Below are positions 10,299 to 21,800 of a stretch of DNA of 64,000 bases, one piece after another (the first letter of the stretch is position 1; each line of letters begins with the position of its first letter). A program made the translations under genes and the position numbers. The notes beneath the pieces were generated by a model that searched no databases, was not told the origin of the DNA, and saw only the letters and a program-made list of their open reading frames with translations. This DNA is from Epithemia pelagica (Eukaryota > Bacillariophyta > Bacillariophyceae > Surirellales > Surirellaceae), in NCBI GenBank assembly GCA_946965045.2, contig OX337240.1, forward strand, positions 310,001 through 374,000, given 5' to 3'.

Positions 10299-12039
10299 CG
10301 GCGTGTGGTGTTCTTGTGACTTTTGACTTTAGTGTGACGATTTTCTTTTGGGTTTTCGGTCGGCCGACGTTGCGCGACCGACAATCACACAGAGTGAAGC
10401 TTCTGGCTACTAGGTGGGTGTCCTTGTCGGGTTCATACTAAGCTACTCCATCTACCTGACGTTTTGCTCGTAAGGTTAGATAGTCCCTTCCGCTTTTTTT
10501 GTGTCCAGGCCCTGGCATACACAACTCTGGACGAATCTGCGGTTTCCGATGGCCTGCACCCTCCGTACGGTCCGGCATTCATACAATCCAGCACGCATCG
10601 TACCGCTACTACCTGTACATTGGAAGGAAGGATCCGCTTTCTAAACACTCATCCAGTGGCAAGATACAGAATGTGATCCTGGCAATGACAGAGAATGGCA
10701 TGGCACAAGGTTGTCCCATGGATCAGTCGTGTGGGACCCGCACACATTCCAGAAAGCACAGCCACCGACCGTAGCAGCAGCACTTTGGAATACATTCCCC
10801 ACTGCTACTAGAGTTGAAGTGAGCAGGAGGTTGGATTGGAGCAACAAGAACCTGTGAAAATCTCCGTATCGAACCCCATGATTCGAAGGAGCCAGATTGT
10901 TGCATCCTGGTACCGTCCCTTTTAGCAAAAACAAGCATGTCCGATCCCTGCATCTCTCAACTCTGTGGAACCCGATCCAGATGTTTGGTTTTTGTGTTGT
11001 CCATTGTAGAAATGCCTTGGATTTACGATCCTGGGTCTTTCGTGGTTTCATTGATGTGCATCTCAGAGTGTTGTACATCTCTACCTGACGTCTCTCGTGG
11101 AATGCTGCTGGGCTGGACCACCACAAAGAAATCGGCACCAGGAGGGTGGTCATGCCATGGTGGTGGACCGACACACCACACAAATTCTTGTCGTCGTCGT
11201 CACACTCGTTTGCCGCAGGGCCCACATGGTTGTTTCCTGTAACCCTGTCCAGCAGCAGCAGCACCAGCAGCACCAGCTGTCTGGCATTGCACTACCTGGT
11301 TTCTTGCTGGCAGTGTGAAACGGAATCGTGTGTTCTCGGAGTACCTAGTTTCTATAGTTTTGCGGGTTCTCTCATCGGGACGTGTTCTCTCCGTTTGTTT
11401 GCGATTACGACGACGACGACGACATGTTCTTTTGGGCCGCACCACAGAAAAAAAGGGAGAAAGGACCGAGTCGCTCTCTATTCTTCTAGTATGGATTAGG
11501 GGGACGGCTGTTTTGGTTGTGTGGTTTGTGCGCGGAACCGAGTTTGTGGCATGGATAGCATGGCTGGTCGGCGCTCTTCCGGTAGATCTGATCTTGGTCG
11601 TGTTCATCAATGAGCGCACCGGCCGTTCCGTGATACATACGAGTCGCGTTTGTAACGGATGGAATCGCCAAGAACCAAGAACCACACTTGCTTGTCGACA
11701 TTCTCTATGAATGAGAGTTCGATCGTGCCTCCCTCCATCGATCGATACAAAGAAGAGAACCACGACAACAACCACAAAGGCAAGCCGCCACAACTAACTC
11801 CACAACGACAGAGATACGAACCCAATCCTGGTAACAACCATTGCAGACGATTCTCCATTGTGAACGTGTGTGGCGCGCACGAAACGAATCGTCCATTGTC
11901 ATTCGACTCTCGTCCATCCTTGGCAACCGCCAACCAACCAACACTCTCCTCATTGCCTTCGTCGTCGTCGATACACTGCGACAGACTGACACACACGGAG
12001 TGTCTCGAACCAACAAACCACGAAACCATCCCCACACAC
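10299..12039. other. Intergenic region between divergent MFS and DnaJ genes (unit 2)
   Basis: This is collinear with 2935-4777. It includes the right inverted-repeat arm at about 10449-10884. A 210-codon minus-strand frame at 10641-11273 is conserved in both units but starts at GTG and overlaps the inverted repeat, so I do not call it. No other gene is visible. Confidence 0.5.
10449..10884. repeat. Right arm of long inverted repeat flanking the MFS gene
   Basis: This is the partner of 7851-8217 in reverse orientation, duplicated as 3085-3520 in the upstream unit. The pairing is diverged, with indels, but spans several hundred bases. The bracketed interval is the whole MFS gene. Confidence 0.6.
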
Positions 12040-13005
12040 ATGTCGTCGTCGTCGTCGTCGTCGTCGTCGAATCCGAACAACCATTACACCGTGTTGGAAT
12101 TGAAACCACCACCGGCCGTCCCCACGGAATTGCAAGTGAAGCAAGCCTATCGTCGATTGGCCTTGCACCATCATCCGGATCGATTGCCAGCCACGGCCAC
12201 AAAAGTGGAACGTCGGCACGCCACGCAACGCTTTCAAGACATTAGCCAAGCCTATCATGTTCTGAGTGACACGACGCGTCGGGCCCAGTACGACGCCAGT
12301 CTGTTGCACCACAACAACAACGCCACAGTCTCGACGACAGGAGCACAACAACGCCCCGATGGTGGTGGTTCTCCGTATCAGGCAGCTTCCTCCTTTGTGG
12401 TTCCTCCCTACCACGACACGCACCGGGTGGATCCCTTTGCCCAATTCAATCACTTGTTTCAACACGATGCCTTTTTTCGACAGGCCTTTGACAATCTCGA
12501 ACAAGAATTTGTCCGACACTTTGAACAACAAGACAATAATCCTCCGCACCAACAATCTCCGTCTCCTACTATGGATCCTCCCACACGATCCGGAACAACA
12601 GCAGCAACAACAACAGGAGCAGCAGCACGACAAGCTTCGTCGTCTCGTGCCACCTCGTACCCGAATGCTGGGACTCACCCAGGCATGACCACCAATGGCG
12701 GAGGCGGCAGCGGCGAAGGTTGGTTCTTGTGGGTGTTGCGACAATGTGGCATTCAGGTACACATGACGACCCGGACCGTGAATGCTCACACGGGACACGT
12801 GACGGCCTCGACCTATTCGTCGACTCCACGAACCAGAGGAGGATCGAGTTATACCCACCAACAAATTCGGACGCAAATCGATCCCCGGACCGGACAGCGT
12901 GTCACGATTCGATCCATGGAACGCAATGACAATCGCCTCCAAGAAGCCTACCATGCCACGACGGGACAATTGCTCGAACGACACGTGATTCCCAAACAAG
13001 CATAG
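12040..13005 (+). CDS. DnaJ (Hsp40) family co-chaperone
   Basis: The protein has 321 residues from the ATG at 12040. After a poly-Ser start, a J domain spans about residues 13-90 with YTVLEL, KQAYRRLALHHHPD (HPD at 45-47), FQDISQAYHVLSD and RRAQYDASL. J domains stimulate Hsp70 ATPase. The rest is low-complexity (Q, T, A), followed by a C-terminal part of unknown fold near WFLWVLRQCGIQVHMTTRTV. There is no Gly/Phe region or zinc-finger domain, so this is a type III-like protein. The truncated copy at 4778 shares its promoter and first codons. Confidence 0.85.
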   Translation: MSSSSSSSSSNPNNHYTVLELKPPPAVPTELQVKQAYRRLALHHHPDRLPATATKVERRHATQRFQDISQAYHVLSDTTRRAQYDASLLHHNNNATVSTTGAQQRPDGGGSPYQAASSFVVPPYHDTHRVDPFAQFNHLFQHDAFFRQAFDNLEQEFVRHFEQQDNNPPHQQSPSPTMDPPTRSGTTAATTTGAAARQASSSRATSYPNAGTHPGMTTNGGGGSGEGWFLWVLRQCGIQVHMTTRTVNAHTGHVTASTYSSTPRTRGGSSYTHQQIRTQIDPRTGQRVTIRSMERNDNRLQEAYHATTGQLLERHVIPKQA

Positions 13006-14486
13006 CCATACGAGGGACCACCACCAGAACGACGACAAGAACAACCACCATAGCCCGTGGCCGGATCGTAAAATGCAGTACACGAGTCGAATGGACAAAA
13101 TCCTATTCATGACTTGGTTTCTCGCAAGGCCATATGTCTTGGGGGTCCCAGTCTCTCGAGTTTTTTTTGTGTTGGGAGGGATAGTTGGTATTCCAGGCCG
13201 TTGGTTCGTGTGCCACGGCAAATCACACACAGAGAGAGAACCATGAGCGACACGTGTGTGTGTGTGTGTGTGTGTGTGTATTCATTATCTTCCAGGAAAT
13301 CGAATGGCTCACCCAAGATGCACACATTCACAAGGATACAAACCACCATTGGCCAATCTAGATCTATACATGTCCATGGAATGCGCCGATCCCCCATTTT
13401 GTGGCAGTACTAGGAAACCAATCGGATATTCATTACCCGGTTTCGTGTATCTCGACACGGAATTTATTTTCGCTAGAGTATAGAGCTCTCGTACCACGGA
13501 CTGTAGTTTGTAGGAGTGGCACCCAAAACGATTTGCCGGGGAGCTCCAAAAAATATATCGGGCATGGTACCCGCAGCTTGTGGATGGGAGCACAGTTTGG
13601 AACCTGCGTGCAATCCTTGTGTGTGTGTTCGATCGATGGATTTCCAGCTGCTTCCACTACCATTATGAGTGTAGCACGGACACAGCACCCGGTAACTTTG
13701 TTCTTCTCTCTAGAATATTATATTTAGATCTTTGTGGTGGTTTCATCGACACAACCAAAAGACACTACCTCTCGATTCTGTAGCTAGTAGTAGTAGAGAA
13801 TAGATGCCAGTCGAGGGCGGTTGGAACTATGGTATGGTAGACAAGCAGGATTCCCTGTGAGAAACAATCGTGCAGTGGCGTGCTGGGACAGTCTCCCAGA
13901 GATCTACACCAGCAGGTTCGGACAGAGGACCGCATTCCGAATCATCCACGCACACCTTTTGCTACTCCAGAGAGAAGGCGGTATCCCCATATTGAAGTGA
14001 GAATGGCTGACTGTGTTACTCCGGAATGACAGTCGCCTCGCGCTACCAGCTTCCGGCAGACGGAGCTACCTCCACCGCGCTGGCCGGACCACGGAACTAT
14101 TCCAACCTCCAAACTCCAAGCCGGCGCGCATGTTCCGTGTTCCGTAACAAACATTGGATGGTTTGAAACCAGAACCAAGACAGTAATAACAATAAACAAT
14201 ATGTGTTTGAGATGAGAAACAACACACAACACTACGATATGTGTACACTACTTGTAGATAGTTCTGCTAGGAATGTGATGGTGAACTCCTCTCGTTCATT
14301 CATTCTCTCATTATTTTTGGGCTTTGCCAAGAAAGACAAAAGCAGATTGGTTGCCATTTTGTGTTTCTCGTATCTCTCCCATCCTCCTCCTCTCGTTTCG
14401 GAAGAACCAACGCTCTGTACTCATATTTCGTGGTGGACCCCCAAGAATACTCCAAGACACTTTTTTTCTCAAGCAGTATCATCAAA
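13006..14486. other. Intergenic region
   Basis: It holds a (TG)n microsatellite at 13254-13279. Open frames here are short, lack family features and overlap each other in several frames. I see no gene or RNA I can support. Confidence 0.4.
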
Positions 14487-14744
14487 ATGTTGGGCCATAC
14501 TTGTCGTTTGACGCTCTTGGTCTGGATGGTTCTTGTGGTTCTCGATCCAGTCTCGTGGACCGGGGTGGAAGCCGCCCGACGCATTGCCAAACTGGCTCCT
14601 CGGTATCATTACGAAGGAACCGCCACAACGACTGGGACTGCATCGACTGAAACCACTCCACCACGACGTCGTCGCCGTCGTGGTCGTCGTCGCCGCAACC
14701 TCGCCCAACATGCGGTCCCGACCATTCGTCCCACGGCTGCCTAA
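14487..14744 (+). CDS. Possible small secreted basic peptide
   Basis: The 85-residue frame starts with a convincing signal peptide. MLGHTCRLTLLVWMVLVVLD is hydrophobic, and cleavage is plausible after VEA near residue 29. The mature part is about 56 residues with a dense basic cluster RRRRRRGRRRR, like a prohormone-convertase site or nucleic-acid-binding tail. I do not recognise a family. The start is chosen because the signal peptide begins there; the frame is open further upstream. It could be a chance open frame. Confidence 0.4.
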   Translation: MLGHTCRLTLLVWMVLVVLDPVSWTGVEAARRIAKLAPRYHYEGTATTTGTASTETTPPRRRRRRGRRRRNLAQHAVPTIRPTAA

Positions 14745-15562
14745 CATCAAGACCCAAACACATGGAGTCCTTTTCATCTCACTTGACGACACTGTGGATC
14801 GACGAGCCGGTGCTCAATAATGTGTATAGTATGATTCTTCCAAGTCGCCAGAGAAACAACCAACACACACACACACACGGCCAAACGAGTGTGCAACCAC
14901 ACACTATATACAAATGTGGAACGACCACACGAACAAGACTGTAGTAACTCTCGTAAATCTTTCTCCACGGCTCTCGTTTCTACTACCTCTATAGTGTAGA
15001 TAGTAGTATTGGAAAATTCCATACGACAGAGACTGCTGGAGAGCAAGGTTTTTTTCGTCCTTGGATGGTTTCTCTAGTGTCGTGGTCCCCCAAGAGACAG
15101 CGACATGGATGTGCGGTGCATATACATTCTGGACCGGAAGCGGACCGGCCGTTCCTCCTGTTTCGTCATTCTCGCCCCACAAGAGCGAGACACAAAGCGC
15201 GAAAAGAAATCATTGTGCTCCTCCATCCAACTACTAAACTCTTCCACAGACAGCGACACCAAAAAGAGGACGACAGTGGACACGAGAATCATACTATAAG
15301 ACACGAACAGGACCCAACGAGAGCTATATACCCAGTAGAGAGAGAATGACATTTGTTGGAGTGCAATTGTCATCTTTATATCGTATCATATCTACCAACC
15401 ATTCTCTCTCTCTATCGTGCTAGTGTAGTATCCGCTCTATCGACCAACCGACCGTCGTTCCATCATGAGCCGTTTGTCATTTCCCGTATATACTAAATTT
15501 TATGGAGGGTTCCAAGATGAAGGACCACCACAACTACAAGAGGATGTTCCTCCTCCTCCTCC
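14745..15562. other. Intergenic region
   Basis: It contains a short CA repeat near 14866-14879. It separates the 3' ends of the small plus-strand frame and the P450 gene on the minus strand. I see nothing else. Confidence 0.4.
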
Positions 15563-17449
15563 TCAAAGGGCTTGTTGGGTGTTTCGTCGGGGCACAAAGT
15601 CCATGGCGGGCAAATAGGCCGTCGTCAAAGTTTCCATGCCATATGGCACGTGGGTCCAATGGGTATAGGGAACTTGGCCCGTTTGTGGATCGGCCGCAAT
15701 GGACCATTCCCACTGGACCGCCAAATTGGCCAACAAGGCGGCCAATTCCAACTGGGCGACGCGACTGCCGGGACATTTCCGAGCGCCTTGCGAAAAGGGT
15801 CCCTTGAAAAAGGCATGGTCGACAATTTCCGACCGCGTCCCCTGTCGCGCTTGAATGGCGGCGGGCAAGAACCGTTCCGGATCAAAATCCCAGACATCCT
15901 TATTTGGGTTGTAGTCCTGCCAATACTCGGGTTGCACGCCGGTGGACAGGCTGTCCAAAATGACATTGGTCCGGGCGGGAATTTCCACTCCATGAATCAT
16001 GACGGGGTTCGGAAAGCGCTTGTGGGGAATCAAGGGCGCTGGATTGGCCAGGCGATGACTTTCGCGAATACAGGCATGCAAATAGGGGGCATTGCGGGGC
16101 AGCACCGATTCCGGTGTGACTTGCAAGGTGTCGGCCGATCCTCCATGCCAGTGCAATTGTTCCAAATAAATGCGCTCTTGGGCCTCGGGCGAAAAGGCCA
16201 AGTGCAAGAGTTTCCACGACGCATTGTTGGCGGTCGTATCGACGCCAGCCGCCAAGAAGCCCGGCACCAGTGATTCGGCCTCTTGCAAGGTCAAGGGAGT
16301 TGGCTGGTTCTTCTTGGTATTCTTGTGGTTGTCGTCTTGGTCTTGTTGTTGAGTCTTGGCCCGTTGCAGGGCCGTCATGGTATAGGAATTCCGTTCCAAT
16401 TCCGTCAGGGTCGTGGGATCCTTGGCCACCAAGGCTTGAATTTGTTGGCGGGCATGGGCATCGGCCGCTTGCCAATGCCGTTCAAAGTGTCGATAGCGTT
16501 GCGTCGACAGACCCAAGACTTGGACACATAATTTTTGCCACGGACTGCGCATGAGTTGCGTATTGGTGGAAAAGGCTTGGGACACGTGGTGACAAAAGTC
16601 GGCCGCCGCCGCATCGGTGGTCGTATTGGGATCCGTCAAGCGCGGACACTGACCCATCATGAGATTGGAAAACATGTCAAACGAGGCATGAACCAAAAAG
16701 TCATTCAAGCCGCGATTCGTGTGGGCATACGAGGGGACACCCTGAGCGGCCCAGGCAGCCGCTTGACAAATGGCCGGCAGGTAGCGTTCGCTACTGGTCG
16801 GACTGAGCAAGTCGGATTGGACAAAGGTTCGGACACGTTTCCACTCGGGTCCGCCGGGAGCAAAAAAGTATTGCGCCACACTGTGTTGCTGTTGCAAAAA
16901 TCGACCAAAGGCAAAACTCGATTCGGCCGCCCCACTGGGATGCGGTCCCTCTTGTCGCAACAAGCCCGCCATGACATGCGGATCTTGAATCACGTAGACG
17001 GTACCAAACAAGCCCGAGCCCAATCCGGGCAAGCCAAAGGAATAAAAGTCCCCAAAGCGTTGCCGCATCTCGGGCCAATAGGACAGTCGGCCAAATTTTG
17101 GGGGCGTTCCCGAATACCGCGACACGAGCGATCCGACAATGGGCAATTTGGGAACGTGCACCAAGGTGGGTACGGCCGCAGTCGTTGTGGTAGTGCTGGT
17201 TCGAGGTGGTGAAGTCGTTCGTGCCGTGGATGATGCTGGTGGTGAGGATGCTACGGATGTCGAGAAGAACCCAGCAGCATTCCTGTGGGGATTGGTGGTG
17301 GGGGTGGTGGTCCTCTCTGGCACTGGATGCATCATCGCACCATTAACGACACGGGGGTGGTGACCCGCAAGACGACGACCAAAAAGAAGGGAACCATGGT
17401 GGTGGTGCAGCATGCTTGTTTGTCTCAGTGTCCTCCAGCACCGTGTCAT
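15563..17449 (-). CDS. Cytochrome P450 (diverged member)
   Basis: This is a haem-thiolate monooxygenase of about 628 residues from ATG 17449, intronless. The I-helix AAGVDTTANNASW carries the oxygen-activation A/G-G-x-D-T-T motif. The K-helix is CIRESHRLANP (ExxR). The PERF-like motif is FDPERFLP. The haem loop FSQGARKCPGSRVAQLE carries the ligand Cys. The N-terminus is rich in H, R, T and S with no long hydrophobic anchor, which fits a mitochondrial or plastid presequence better than an ER anchor. It is clearly related to the four P450 genes at 38-51 kb but more distant, and lacks their CAACACTAA upstream pair. The substrate is unknown. Confidence 0.9.
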   Translation of the reverse strand: MTRCWRTLRQTSMLHHHHGSLLFGRRLAGHHPRVVNGAMMHPVPERTTTPTTNPHRNAAGFFSTSVASSPPASSTARTTSPPRTSTTTTTAAVPTLVHVPKLPIVGSLVSRYSGTPPKFGRLSYWPEMRQRFGDFYSFGLPGLGSGLFGTVYVIQDPHVMAGLLRQEGPHPSGAAESSFAFGRFLQQQHSVAQYFFAPGGPEWKRVRTFVQSDLLSPTSSERYLPAICQAAAWAAQGVPSYAHTNRGLNDFLVHASFDMFSNLMMGQCPRLTDPNTTTDAAAADFCHHVSQAFSTNTQLMRSPWQKLCVQVLGLSTQRYRHFERHWQAADAHARQQIQALVAKDPTTLTELERNSYTMTALQRAKTQQQDQDDNHKNTKKNQPTPLTLQEAESLVPGFLAAGVDTTANNASWKLLHLAFSPEAQERIYLEQLHWHGGSADTLQVTPESVLPRNAPYLHACIRESHRLANPAPLIPHKRFPNPVMIHGVEIPARTNVILDSLSTGVQPEYWQDYNPNKDVWDFDPERFLPAAIQARQGTRSEIVDHAFFKGPFSQGARKCPGSRVAQLELAALLANLAVQWEWSIAADPQTGQVPYTHWTHVPYGMETLTTAYLPAMDFVPRRNTQQAL

Positions 17450-17555
17450 GTTTGTGTGTTTGTTTGCTTGTTTGTTGGAACTCTTGCTGTTTGCTACGGA
17501 ACGCAAGAACTTTTGTCTTCTTCTTCTTCTGCTGCTGTTTCGTTTCTCTCGGTCT

Positions 17556-17598
<43 letters not shown>

Positions 17599-18830
17599 CT
17601 TTGAATGGAACCCGACAGATGATGATTCGGAGGATAGAAACTACAAATACCCTCTCTCTCTCTAAGAGTATTATCTATTCGGCATTCGGCATTCTGATGC
17701 TCCAAACCCCAACAGGTATTTGGGGGGGGGTCGATGCCAAAACCACAAACCACGTCAGCAGCTTCTCTACCCCCCCATTTTCAATCCTTTCTCTGCGGGG
17801 GGGGGGGTGGATGGGGAATGGGGAAGCGCATCGACGGCTCGAATGGCTAGGTAGGTAGAATGGTTTCGTTCGAAGGATAGTGTGTCTGCTTTCTAGCTCT
17901 ACTTACTTCGGCTGCTCCTGGATTCAAATCTCTCACACACCATCCATGTCTTTAATGTCTCTTCTTTCATATATTCGAACAATTATTACCGTGAATCCTG
18001 CATATTCAGTGGAATCATGGTATGGGAGATGGATGGGAGATTTTTGGTGCCGTTGGCGTGACGTCGGCAGTTGGCGCGTGGTCGAATCCAAACGGGCGCC
18101 AAATGGAAACTGCTGGAAAGCGTGTGCTGCCTGCGGGTGTGGCGCATCCTCATCCTCATGTTCCTATCCATTCTAGAGTAGAGTAGCCTTACGAACAACC
18201 CTCGGGATACTAATAGAGCGAAGCAGGATTGCGCGAGTAGGAGTAGCTTTGACCCTTCGCGAGCAGACGGAAAACGGGATAGAACAACATAAAACTAGAA
18301 AAGGAGAGGTACAGGAGAGAGAGAGAGAACTGGCACCCAAACAATAGGTCCTGCGCGAACGGTAGATCTTCTACTCGTAGAGAGTGATTGTGATCGAGGT
18401 CTCGACTAGGTTGGACCGACACGAGATTTTCTCCTCCGTAACTATTACAGTCTCGTAGAAATCATTGTACTCCACAGACCAAAACAGTGGACACTTTTAT
18501 CCATACCCTGATACATTATAGTTATTGAGTTCCCCTCTAGAGTAGGATGATGATGATGATTCTTGTGTTCCCCTAGTAGGATGATGATGATGATGATTGT
18601 CGGTTGGATGCTATGCCCAACCCTGGGTTGGTCGTCTGTCTTTCGTATGTGTGTGTGTGTATTCTCATTCATTTGTTCTCTGTAGGAGATCCGATTTTTT
18701 GTGTCGACACATGTAACATGCTGATGGTTGGACCCGCATGATAATAAGATGGGGCATTCCGTAATGAGGATAGTATAGAACCACCAACAGAGATACTAGT
18801 TGTCCACATTCAAGTGGATGGGATGGCAGT
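17450..18830. other. Intergenic region with microsatellites
   Basis: A (CT)n run at 17561-17594 lies about 110 bp upstream of the P450 start; on the coding strand it is GA repeat. GAT repeats lie at about 18546-18562 and 18579-18598. Long G/C homopolymers occur near 17720 and 17800. I see no gene. Confidence 0.5.
17561..17594. repeat. (CT)n microsatellite upstream of P450
   Basis: An uninterrupted CT dinucleotide run of about 34 bp. On the strand of the P450 gene it reads as GA repeat in the likely 5' untranslated region or promoter. Confidence 0.95.
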
Positions 18831-21800
18831 TCAATTACAACCTTCCGTAAACTGCCAATTGAAAACTTCATGATAGGCCGGTTTCTTGTTTGCTGTGCCC
18901 GCCGTAAAGCCCATGTAGACAGTGGACTGCAGTGGATCCAGTATGGTACTTAGATCAAACGTGGCTTCTTGGAGTGCGGATGCGGATGCACCAGCTCTAG
19001 AATTCCCTTGGTTGTTGATCAAAACGACAAGATTTGTGCTCTTGGTCGGACAGTATTCGATCCATATTTTACCATAATTCGAAGGACTCCCACAGGTATC
19101 CGCTTGGAACGAGGCGCTATTCGCGCTGTTGATGGTCTGCAAGCTGCCCGTATTTGTATTTTGACGTATCGCTAGAAGTCCGCCATCTGAAACGAAACGA
19201 AAAGGAAAAAACAAGCCACGAATGCAATTCGAAAGGTCAGTATTGGTAAAACATCAATATCGTCAAAAAAGAACAATAAGACAGTCATTTTGCGTTACTT
19301 CTTGCAGCCAATTCAACGAAAAAAAACCGGGAGAAATGGCAGTGGTACCGCTCCCGTGACTTCCAAGATCTTCTCCTATCCCACCCAAGGATGTCAAACC
19401 GTCAGAGTCTTGATGCATCACAAACACCAAACCTTCGCCACCACCGCCACCTCCGCCAGCGCTAGTATTAAGTTCGTCTTTGCATATATTGTACTCAAAC
19501 GACGTGGTAAAGCTAAAGGAAGGGTCGCTGAAATCATACGACAGTATGGCGGACGTGGCAACATTTTTTTCGGTGTTGTCTGTCAAACGCAAAAACCACT
19601 TGCCCGAGCCGGCAATCGTCTCCAACTTGGGATGTGTGGTTGTTCCTATTCGATTCTCCGTAAACGTGGAGCCAGAACAATCAAATCCGTCCGAGAAATC
19701 TTGACCCAATGGTGTTCTAGTCGGCGCACTTGTAGGTGCCATGGATGGTTCCTTTGTAGGCGTGCCCGTTGGATTTGTCGTTGTTCGACTAGTCGATTGT
19801 TCCGTTGCAGACAGGGTAGGTCCGTCGGTCGGACTGGACGTCGGACTCGACGTCGATACCACAGGAGCATTGGTTGGTAGCTCCGTGGGGGATTGCGTAG
19901 GCCAACTGGTAAGACTCGCTGTTGGAAGGGATGCTGTGGGGGACACCGTGGGCATGTCGGTCGGCACAGAGGTTGGATTTGACGTCGTTGGAGCTTTGGT
20001 TGGCACACCTGTAGGAGAGAATGTAGGTTGTTTGGATGGATCCGATGTTGGCGGGAACGTTGTCGGGAAGACCGTAGGCATGTCCGTCGGTTCCCCGGAC
20101 GGACTTGACGTCACTGGTGCTATGCTTGGTTCCGGCGTGTCAATCGGGGACAATGTTGGCGACGATGTTGGCCTTGATATTGGAGTTTCGGTTGGTAGAG
20201 AAGTTGGACCAGAGGTTGGCACTGGCGTGTCAATCGAAGACAATGTTGGTGACGATGTTGGCCTTGATGTCGGAGTTTCGGTTGGTAGAGACGTTGGACC
20301 ATAGGTGGGCATTGGTGTGTCAATCGGGGACAATGTGGGTGACGATGTTGGACTTGATGTCGCAGTTTTGGTTGGTAGAGACGTTGGACCATAGGTGGGC
20401 ACTGGCGTGTCAATCGTGGACAATGTTGGTGACGATGTTGGCCTTGATGTCGGAGTTTCGGTTGGTAGAGACGTTGGACCATAGGTGGGCACTGGCGTGT
20501 CAATCGGGGACGATGTGGGTGACGATGTTGGCCTTGATGTCGGAGTTTCGGTTGGTAGAGACGTTGGACCATTGGTGGGCACTGGCGTGTCAATCGTCGG
20601 AGACAATGTTGGTGACGATGTTGGACTTGATATTGGAGTTTCGGTTGGTGTTTGTAGAACGGTTGGATCTTTAGTAGTGGGTGCCGCCGTGTCGATTCGG
20701 GGAGACACCGTAGGACTGTCTGTTGGAGGAGCCACTACTGGTTCCGTGGGAGACACGGTCGGTAGTCCGGTTGGTAAGGAACTTGAAGGTTCACTGGTCG
20801 GCGATTGTGTGGGAGCCGGTGGAGTCAAAAACAAGTCTTCCTCTTCCACGACATTTGCGACTGGAGGCAACCCTGTTGGTGGTTCGGATGGTTGTGTCGA
20901 AGGTTCGGTGGTAGATGGTTCCATGGTAGATGGTGCTGTGGTAGGTGTTTTTGTGGGCTGCCCTGTGGATGGTTCCATGGTGGACGGTGCCTCTGTGCTT
21001 ATTGGTTGTAGTGTGGATGGTTCCATACTGGTTGGTTCCATACTGGTCGGCTCCATGGTTGGTTCCAGTGTTTGCTCCAGAATCGTGGATTCCATGGTCG
21101 TTGGTTCTATGGTAGGCTCAATTGTAGGATCAATAGAGGGCTCCATGGTTGGCTCGATGGTTACTTCCATTGAAGTTGGTTCCAGGGATGACGGTTTCTC
21201 GGAAGGTTGCCAACTGGGACTGGGAGTAGGGTCCATGGCATCCCGTATATATTCCAAAACCGTAGGCAGGGACGTTGGCCAGGGTGAGGTGGATCCAACC
21301 GTAGGACTTGCCGTAGGATCCTTCGTGATACTACTAGTTGGAATGGGGGTATTCGCGCGAGGAGGAGGGTCTGCTTCAAACAAGTCTTGACTTCCACGAG
21401 TCTCACGGACGGCGACGGAGGGTTGTTCGGAGGGCACCATGCTCAGTACCGAACTGGAGTTGGACAGCAAGTCTTGCACCAAGGCGTTGGCAGCTTGGAC
21501 CAATTCGGCTGTTTCTTGAGGAGGAGTAGCATTGGCCGGGACAATGGCGGGAAGCAATTCGTCAATGGTCAAGGGTCCCACCCCCGTGAAACTGGTGACC
21601 GTCACGAGACTCAAAAACAAGACCAACAGCACAATCAAGAGCCAAAGGGACTTTTCTGCCAGAACCATCCACCAATTGTGGAGACTGGATTGTGACGCTA
21701 ACAAGGCGGCTTGACCGACCCCACTTTGTGGATTCAGCGTGACGGATCCGGTACCGGCGGCACCCATCCCCGCAGCAGTGGCCGGAGGAGATAAAATGCC

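Noticed and set aside
10641-11273. 210-codon minus-strand frame conserved in both duplicated units (also 3277-3903)
   Set aside because: It starts at GTG and overlaps the inverted-repeat arm. The diverged inverted copy does not keep the frame, and conservation between units only reflects the recent duplication.
11950-13230. 426-codon minus-strand frame opposite the DnaJ gene
   Set aside because: The plus strand has a clear J domain with HPD. The antisense frame is low-complexity (His/Arg/Cys runs) and has no domain.
15572-17212. Plus-strand frames of 225-233 codons opposite the P450 at 15.5 kb
   Set aside because: They are antisense shadows of a gene with all P450 signature motifs.
20485-21390. 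301-codon plus-strand VG-rich frame over the lectin-type gene
   Set aside because: This is the same compositional shadow of a PTS array on the minus strand.
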